In this document: positions 50,493 through 55,214 of the stretch, piece after piece
Numbering within the stretch: the stretch's first letter is position 1
How the letters are laid out: each line of letters opens with the position of its first letter
Origin: a bacterium
GTDB taxonomy: Bacteria; SZUA-79; Acidulodesulfobacterales; Acidulodesulfobacteraceae
DNA: 55,214 nucleotides
Assembly (NCBI GenBank): GCA_021800805.1
Contig: JAJYYR010000002.1
Span: 1-55,214, forward strand
Direction of reading: 5' to 3'
Notes under the pieces: generated by a model
What the model was told of the DNA's origin: nothing
What the model saw: only the letters and a program-made list of their open reading frames with translations
Database searches by the model: none
Made by a program: the position numbers and the translations under genes

Positions 50493-50937
50493 AAAGACGG
50501 TAATGAAATATTTAGAAGACATCAGAGATTATTCCCAAAAGGCTATTGATTATTTAAATAATATAACCTATGAGGAGTTTCTTAAGGACAATAAGACAAT
50601 AGATGCAGCCATTAGGACTATTGAAGTCGTTGGAGAAGCTGCCACTAAAATTAAAAATATGCCGAATTCATCTGATATTTTTGAAAAATATAATTATGTT
50701 GATTGGAAAGAAGCTGTAAGAATGAGAAATAGGATTATACACGGATACGAGGATATCGATTTGGAAATTGTATGGAATACAGTGAAAACTGATTTTCCGA
50801 AACTAAAAAATAATATTGAGAAAGTGATAAAAGAAGTAAAAGAACAAATTAACCCGACTCCTGTCGAAAAAGAACCAGTCCAAAATAAACCCGAGATTAA
50901 ACCTACCCAAGAAATAAAAAGAAAATTTAGAAGATAA
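50485..50937 (+). CDS. hepT: HepT-type HEPN ribonuclease toxin
   Basis: 150 aa. The HEPN active motif RX4HXY is intact: Arg81, His86, Tyr88 in RMRNRIIHGYED. Helical bundle before it with AIRTIEVVGEAATKI. Tyr88 is the expected AMPylation site. A Pro/Glu/Lys-rich tail of about 40 residues extends past the usual HepT end. An addiction module stabilises mobile elements or acts in defence. Confidence 0.9.
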   Translation: MPEKTVMKYLEDIRDYSQKAIDYLNNITYEEFLKDNKTIDAAIRTIEVVGEAATKIKNMPNSSDIFEKYNYVDWKEAVRMRNRIIHGYEDIDLEIVWNTVKTDFPKLKNNIEKVIKEVKEQINPTPVEKEPVQNKPEIKPTQEIKRKFRR

Positions 50938-50987
50938 TAATTTCTTTTGCTACCTATTTGCTACTTTTTAAATTGCCCTTCTGTAAC

Positions 50988-51064
50988 TGGTCGGGACGAC
51001 AGGATTTGAACCTGCGACCCCCTGCACCCCATGCAGGTGCGCTACCGAGCTGCGCCACGTCCCG
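50988..51064 (-). tRNA. tRNA-Pro (GGG anticodon), CCA encoded
   Basis: On the minus strand, the acceptor CGGGACG/CGTCCCG, D arm with AGCTCGGTAGCG, anticodon stem CCTGC/GCAGG around loop ATGGGGT (anticodon GGG), T arm GCAGG-TTCAAAT-CCTGT, discriminator A and encoded CCA. All stems pair. The 3' end points left, toward the mobile element, and the following sequence has GTAGCAAA twice. A usual tRNA-type integration site. Confidence 0.95.
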
Positions 51065-51173
51065 ATTGATAATTATCTTTAATTATACTCTTTCCTTTAA
51101 AAAAGTCAATAAACCCAAATTTCTGTGTCAAATCAATTTAGAAATGTCCCCTTCTTAGCAAAGTAGAAATGTC

Positions 51174-51228
51174 TTGACCGTAAAATTTTTAAGTATACAA
51201 TTATACATATGAATTATGATTCATATGT
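51174..51228 (+). promoter_or_regulatory. Promoter and palindromic operator upstream of arsB
   Basis: TTGACC (51174-51179), 16-base spacer, TACAAT (51196-51201), then the perfect inverted repeat ACATATGAAT-TATG-ATTCATATGT (51205-51228) over the start site. The position and AT-rich 10-4-10 palindrome suit an ArsR/SmtB-type repressor site. No arsR gene is in the window. The rest of 51065-51355 shows no gene. Confidence 0.6.
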
Positions 51229-51355
51229 AATTTTTGAACTAAATAAAGAATAAAAGATTAATATATAAAGCACAAATTAAAACTTGTTGAATTTTTTAAA
51301 TTATAATAAACTTATAATAGTTATATTGAGTTATACGGGAGGGTTGTTTGATTAT

Positions 51356-52648
51356 ATGCACTTTTATAATTATTTAATTATCACTTCTATTTTAATATTT
51401 TTACTAACGCTTTTCCTTATAATTAAAAAACCTTACAATATAGGAATAGGCTATAGCGCTATTATAGGCGCACTGCTTGCCCTGATTTTTAACGTGATAG
51501 TCCTGAAAGACATTATAAAAGTTTTCGATATAGTATGGGATGCAACCTTTACATTCGTTGCTATTATTATAATTTCCATAATACTTGACGAGATAGGGTT
51601 TTTTGAATGGGCGGCCTTGCACGTGGCAAAATTTGCCGGGGGTAGCGGACGAAAAATGTTTGTTTACGTGATTATTTTGGGCGCTTTGGTTTCCGCACTT
51701 TTTGCCAACGACGGCGCGGCGCTTATCATAACACCGATAATCTACGAAAAGATGAAAGCGCTCAAATTCGAGAGAAAAAATATGCTGCCGTTTATTATGG
51801 CGGGCGGATTTATTGCCGATGCGGCAAGCCTTCCGTTTAAGATATCAAATTTAGTAAACATTGTTTCGGCAGACTATTTTAATATAGGTTTTTTTACTTA
51901 TTTCATTAATATGTATCTGCCCTACTTATTTTCTATAATCATGTCGTTAATTGTTTTATTTCTTTATTTCAGAAAAGATATTCCGAAAAGTTACGACGTA
52001 AAATTATTAAAAAGCCCGAAAGAAGCAATTAAAGACCCCGTAATTTTTAAATTTTCTTTTTTGATTTTAACATTACTCTTATGCGGCTATTTTTTAAGCG
52101 AGTTTCTAAATCTTCCCGTATCGGTTTTTGCCGTAGCTTTTGCATTGATATTTGTTTTCCTGGGATTTAAAAGTCCCGCAGTTAATTTAAAAACCGTTTT
52201 TAAAAACGCCCCGTGGAATATAGTCGTATTTTCATTGGGAATGTATCTAGTCGTTTTCGGACTTAAAAATGCAGGCTTGACATATCTGCTCGGAAAATCT
52301 ATTTCTTATTTTGCCGGTTTCGGCAGCTTCATTCTTACTATTTACACCGGTTATCTCGCTGCTTTCGTATCCTCCGTTATGAACAATATGCCTACCGTGA
52401 TGATAAACTCTCTCGCTATCCATTCGGCAAATCTCAATGATATTATGCTAAAACCTGCCGTTTACGCCAATGTAATAGGCTGTGATTTAGGCCCTAAATT
52501 GACTCCTATAGGCTCTTTGGCAACGCTGTTGTGGCTTAACGTCCTCGAAAGAAAAGGAATTAAAATAACATGGGGTTATTATATGAAGGTAGGATTTATA
52601 ATTACCGTGCCGGTCCTTTTTGCAACTTTGCTGGGATTATATTTATGA
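51356..52648 (+). CDS. arsB: Arsenite efflux transporter ArsB
   Basis: 430 aa from the ATG at 51356, the same length as classical ArsB; a longer frame to 51284 lacks support. Twelve membrane segments. Long stretches read like the plasmid ArsB proteins: GALVSALFANDGAALIITP, FIADAASLPFKISNLVNIVSA, SSVMNNMPTVMI, ANVIGCDLGPKLTPIGSLAT. Exports arsenite/antimonite using the proton gradient. Directly overlaps recD2 by four bases. Confidence 0.95.
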   Translation: MHFYNYLIITSILIFLLTLFLIIKKPYNIGIGYSAIIGALLALIFNVIVLKDIIKVFDIVWDATFTFVAIIIISIILDEIGFFEWAALHVAKFAGGSGRKMFVYVIILGALVSALFANDGAALIITPIIYEKMKALKFERKNMLPFIMAGGFIADAASLPFKISNLVNIVSADYFNIGFFTYFINMYLPYLFSIIMSLIVLFLYFRKDIPKSYDVKLLKSPKEAIKDPVIFKFSFLILTLLLCGYFLSEFLNLPVSVFAVAFALIFVFLGFKSPAVNLKTVFKNAPWNIVVFSLGMYLVVFGLKNAGLTYLLGKSISYFAGFGSFILTIYTGYLAAFVSSVMNNMPTVMINSLAIHSANLNDIMLKPAVYANVIGCDLGPKLTPIGSLATLLWLNVLERKGIKITWGYYMKVGFIITVPVLFATLLGLYL

Positions 52649-55113
52649 CCGATATCTCGAAAGAAAATAAAGAAATAACGACTATTAACGGAATAATAAA
52701 AAAAGCCGTGTTTCAAAATATTGAAAACGGTTTTACTATTCTTAATATATATTACGGCGGTAGATTTATTACCGCTTCGGGCACATTCTTCGATAAACCG
52801 ATTCCCGATTCAAAAATTAAACTCAAAGGTCAGTTTATCCATCATAAAAAATACGGCTACCAGTTTAATTTTACACAGTATGAAGTATCTCTCGCAAATA
52901 CGAAAACCGCTATAATAGACTATCTCTCATCTAGTATTTTTAAAGGTATAGGCAGGGTCATTGCCGGACAGATTTATGAAAAATTTAAAGAAAAAACTCT
53001 GGATATAATCGACAACGAACCGGAAAAATTAAAGGAAGTCGGCGGAATAGGCAGAGTAAAACTTGCTACCGTGCTTGAAGGGCTTAAAGAAAGCTACGGA
53101 TTAAGAAAGGCGATAATGTTTTTTAAGCCTTACCAGTTTAGCGATTACCAGATTAAATCGGTTTATAACCAATTTAAGGACAAATCTATCGCAGTTGCGC
53201 AAGAAAATCCTTATCTTTTTACCGAGATAAAAGGAATCGGATTCAAAAAAGCAGATATTATGGCTGAAAAGTTAGGAATTAAGAAGGATGACCCTAACAG
53301 AATCAAGGAAGCTATAAAATATATCATTGCAAATTATTGCGAAAATTCGGGAAACTGTTATGTCTTCTATAAAGACATTAAAAACGGGATTAAAGATATT
53401 ATAGAAGATACAAGTTTAATAAGCGAAGCCGATTTAAAAAAATATATAAGCGATTTAATAAGAGAAAAAAAATTGATTGTCGATTTTGACGGGGATGTCG
53501 ATGAAAAAAATATAGACTTAACTTTTACCTCCGACGTAAATGCTTTGAGCCGCATTAAAATATATCCTCCCGTTTACTATTTCAGCGAAATAGGCGTATC
53601 CAAAGAATTAAAAAGGATTGCCGGATATGCCCTACGGGAAGCGGGGACGGAAGCAGAATTAAAAGAAAAGATAACGAATAATAAAAACGCGGTATCTCTT
53701 ACGGAGGAACAAAAACTTGCCGTTTTTAACGCTTTAAGCCGCAAGATTTCAATTATTTCCGGCGGTCCCGGAACCGGAAAGTCAACTGTAATTAAAACTA
53801 TCGTCGATTTATACGACAGTAAAAAAATTGCTCTGACTTCTTTATCGGGAAAAGCGGCTCAAAGGCTTTCGGATATTATAAACAAGGGAAATTTTGGAGA
53901 AAACGCTTTTAGCAATAATAAAAATATAGATATTTCCACTATTCACAGGCTTTTAAAGGCGCAATTCGACAGACAGACAAACGAATCCTTTTTTACTTTT
54001 AATGAAAATAACAAACTCCCTCACGACTTAATCGTCGTCGATGAAATGAGCATGGTCGATATAATTATTTTTTATAAACTACTGAAAGCGGTAAAAGACG
54101 GCGCCTATCTGGTTCTGGTAGGCGACGTTAACCAGATACCTTCCGTAAGTCCGGGCGATGTTTTGAGAGATTTAATATATTCATATTCCGACATATCCGA
54201 TACTTATAAAACGAGTGCATTTTTCCCGTCAGTTTTTTTAACAAAAGTATTCAGGCAGAATGAAGGCGGATTGATTAATTTAAATGCGCACAATCTTTTA
54301 AATAATAAAAAATTTATTACAGAAAAAAAAGAAACGGGAGGAAAAGAATTTATAATAAAATACAAAAAAAGTTATGATGCGGTCGATTCAGGCAAAGAAG
54401 AACTTCTAAAAGACTTTATAGGATTTATCGGAAAGATTGCGGATAACAGAATGAAGAAAAAAATTGTAAATACTTCTGCTTTTGACGATATTCAAGTTTT
54501 GACCCCTATGCGGAAAGGAGATTTAGGCTATAATAATCTAAATAAAATATTACAAGGTATATTTAACCCCCTGCCAAATTATGCGGAAGGCGCAACAGGT
54601 ATTCCGACAACTTACGCTGCGGAAAATATATTTATATGCAACGGCGTTCAATTCAGGTTATACGACAAAGTTATACAAAAGAAAAATAATTACGATCTCG
54701 ACGTTTTTAACGGCGATACGGGCTATATAGTAAATATAGACCATAATGAAAAAACCTTATCCGTCGATTTCTCCGGTTCGTTTATAGAGAAAAACACCGT
54801 AGATAATAATAATGCCGGCAAGAACAAGACTGTGGCTTACGATTTCTTGGATGTATATGAAAATATAATGCACGCCTATGCTCTTTCGATTCATAAAGCG
54901 CAGGGCAGCGAATTTAATAACGTCGTTATTTTATTCCATCAGTCGCATTATATGATGCTGAAGAAAAATTTATTATATACCGCCATCACTAGAGGAAAGA
55001 AAAATGTCGTTATTTTCGGAACGTTCAAGGCTTTCGGCATAGCAATGAATTCAAAAGAAGAAAAAAGAAATTCAGGGCTAAAAAACCGCCTTGCGGAAGT
55101 ATTTAAAGAATAA
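52645..55113 (+). CDS. recD2: RecD2-type 5'-3' DNA helicase
   Basis: 822 aa starting at the ATG overlapping the arsB stop (ATGA). N-terminal OB-like region and helix-hairpin-helix repeats (FKGIGRVIAGQIYEKF, VGGIGRVKLATVLEGL, IKGIGFKKADIMAEKLG), Walker A GGPGTGKST (near 372), Walker B DEMSMVD (near 466), GDVNQIPSVSPG, and the late AYALSIHKAQGSEF motif. RecD2 works in DNA repair without RecBC. Chromosomal-type gene. Confidence 0.93.
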   Translation: MTDISKENKEITTINGIIKKAVFQNIENGFTILNIYYGGRFITASGTFFDKPIPDSKIKLKGQFIHHKKYGYQFNFTQYEVSLANTKTAIIDYLSSSIFKGIGRVIAGQIYEKFKEKTLDIIDNEPEKLKEVGGIGRVKLATVLEGLKESYGLRKAIMFFKPYQFSDYQIKSVYNQFKDKSIAVAQENPYLFTEIKGIGFKKADIMAEKLGIKKDDPNRIKEAIKYIIANYCENSGNCYVFYKDIKNGIKDIIEDTSLISEADLKKYISDLIREKKLIVDFDGDVDEKNIDLTFTSDVNALSRIKIYPPVYYFSEIGVSKELKRIAGYALREAGTEAELKEKITNNKNAVSLTEEQKLAVFNALSRKISIISGGPGTGKSTVIKTIVDLYDSKKIALTSLSGKAAQRLSDIINKGNFGENAFSNNKNIDISTIHRLLKAQFDRQTNESFFTFNENNKLPHDLIVVDEMSMVDIIIFYKLLKAVKDGAYLVLVGDVNQIPSVSPGDVLRDLIYSYSDISDTYKTSAFFPSVFLTKVFRQNEGGLINLNAHNLLNNKKFITEKKETGGKEFIIKYKKSYDAVDSGKEELLKDFIGFIGKIADNRMKKKIVNTSAFDDIQVLTPMRKGDLGYNNLNKILQGIFNPLPNYAEGATGIPTTYAAENIFICNGVQFRLYDKVIQKKNNYDLDVFNGDTGYIVNIDHNEKTLSVDFSGSFIEKNTVDNNNAGKNKTVAYDFLDVYENIMHAYALSIHKAQGSEFNNVVILFHQSHYMMLKKNLLYTAITRGKKNVVIFGTFKAFGIAMNSKEEKRNSGLKNRLAEVFKE

Positions 55114-55214
55114 ATGCGCTGCGCGCTTCGAGGGTTCGAATCCAATGAATATTTAGAATGTTCCTGCTTTATCGGAAATTGCGTTTTAACTGGCGGAGAG
55201 AGAGGGATGAGCGT
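55114..55214. other. Right-end non-coding sequence with tRNA-like scraps
   Basis: No gene. CGAGGGTTCGAATCC (55129-55143) resembles a tRNA T arm on the plus strand, and TGGCGGAGAGAGAGGGAT (55191-55208) read on the minus strand resembles a tRNA-Ser 3' end with CCA. They are in opposite orientation and no complete tRNA is formed within the window. Confidence 0.3.

Overview
The window reads as the backbone of a self-transmissible element (conjugative plasmid or ICE) from a Gram-negative bacterium, joined on the right to sequence that looks chromosomal. The envelope genes (secretin, lipoproteins, VirB-type secretion proteins, type IV pilus platform) require a double membrane. The DNA is moderately AT-rich with very AT-rich regulatory stretches. 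The species cannot be fixed from the sequence; the arsB and the overall style would suit an environmental, metal- or acid-exposed proteobacterium-like lineage, but that is a guess.

Positions 1-25022 (all minus strand) form one tightly packed gene train of about 32 genes, many overlapping by 1-4 bases. In transcription order it carries a small repressor, a membrane hydrolase, a zinc-ribbon protein, VirB2, VirB3, VirB4, a lipoprotein, VirB5-like, VirB6, VirB8, VirB10, a MoxR-type AAA+ ATPase, VirB9-like, a lipoprotein and a lytic transglycosylase. It then runs into a complete type IV pilus set: PilM/N-like, PilO-like, PilP-like, secretin, pilin, PilB, PilC, a diguanylate cyclase, an HD-GYP phosphodiesterase and three more pilin-like genes. 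PilB starts with a textbook c-di-GMP-binding MshEN domain, so the element appears to carry writer, eraser and reader of c-di-GMP for its own pilus.

Positions 25022-29310 are a regulatory and cargo island. A 68-bp promoter/operator block is present in two perfect inverted copies (25046-25113 and 29214-29281), one driving the transfer train leftward and the other driving the replication side rightward. Between them lie a decayed repressor, a second HTH repressor, an ORF6N protein, small lipoproteins and paralogues of genes in the transfer train.

Positions 29310-41138 (plus strand) hold the maintenance and mobilisation genes: an HTH protein, iteron-like 22-bp tandem repeats, a replication initiator candidate, ParA/ParB with four 19-bp parS-like palindromes (one 14 kb away inside the transfer train), a TrwC-type relaxase and helicase separated by a frameshift at a run of ten A, a candidate oriT region, a mobilisation accessory protein and a TraD/TrwB coupling protein.

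Positions 41165-50136 are accessory cargo: three DNA methyltransferases (two with poly-G tracts), HU, small cysteine-rich proteins, a GGCT-like protein and two radical SAM genes. The second radical SAM gene is split by a 1760-bp IS200/IS605 element (tnpA + tnpB), whose exact insertion point can be reconstructed. A MntA/HepT-type toxin-antitoxin pair follows.

Positions 50988-55214 look like host chromosome: tRNA-Pro(GGG), an arsenite efflux gene arsB with a palindromic operator, and recD2. The tRNA 3' end points toward the element, which suits an integration site, but no integrase lies in the window.
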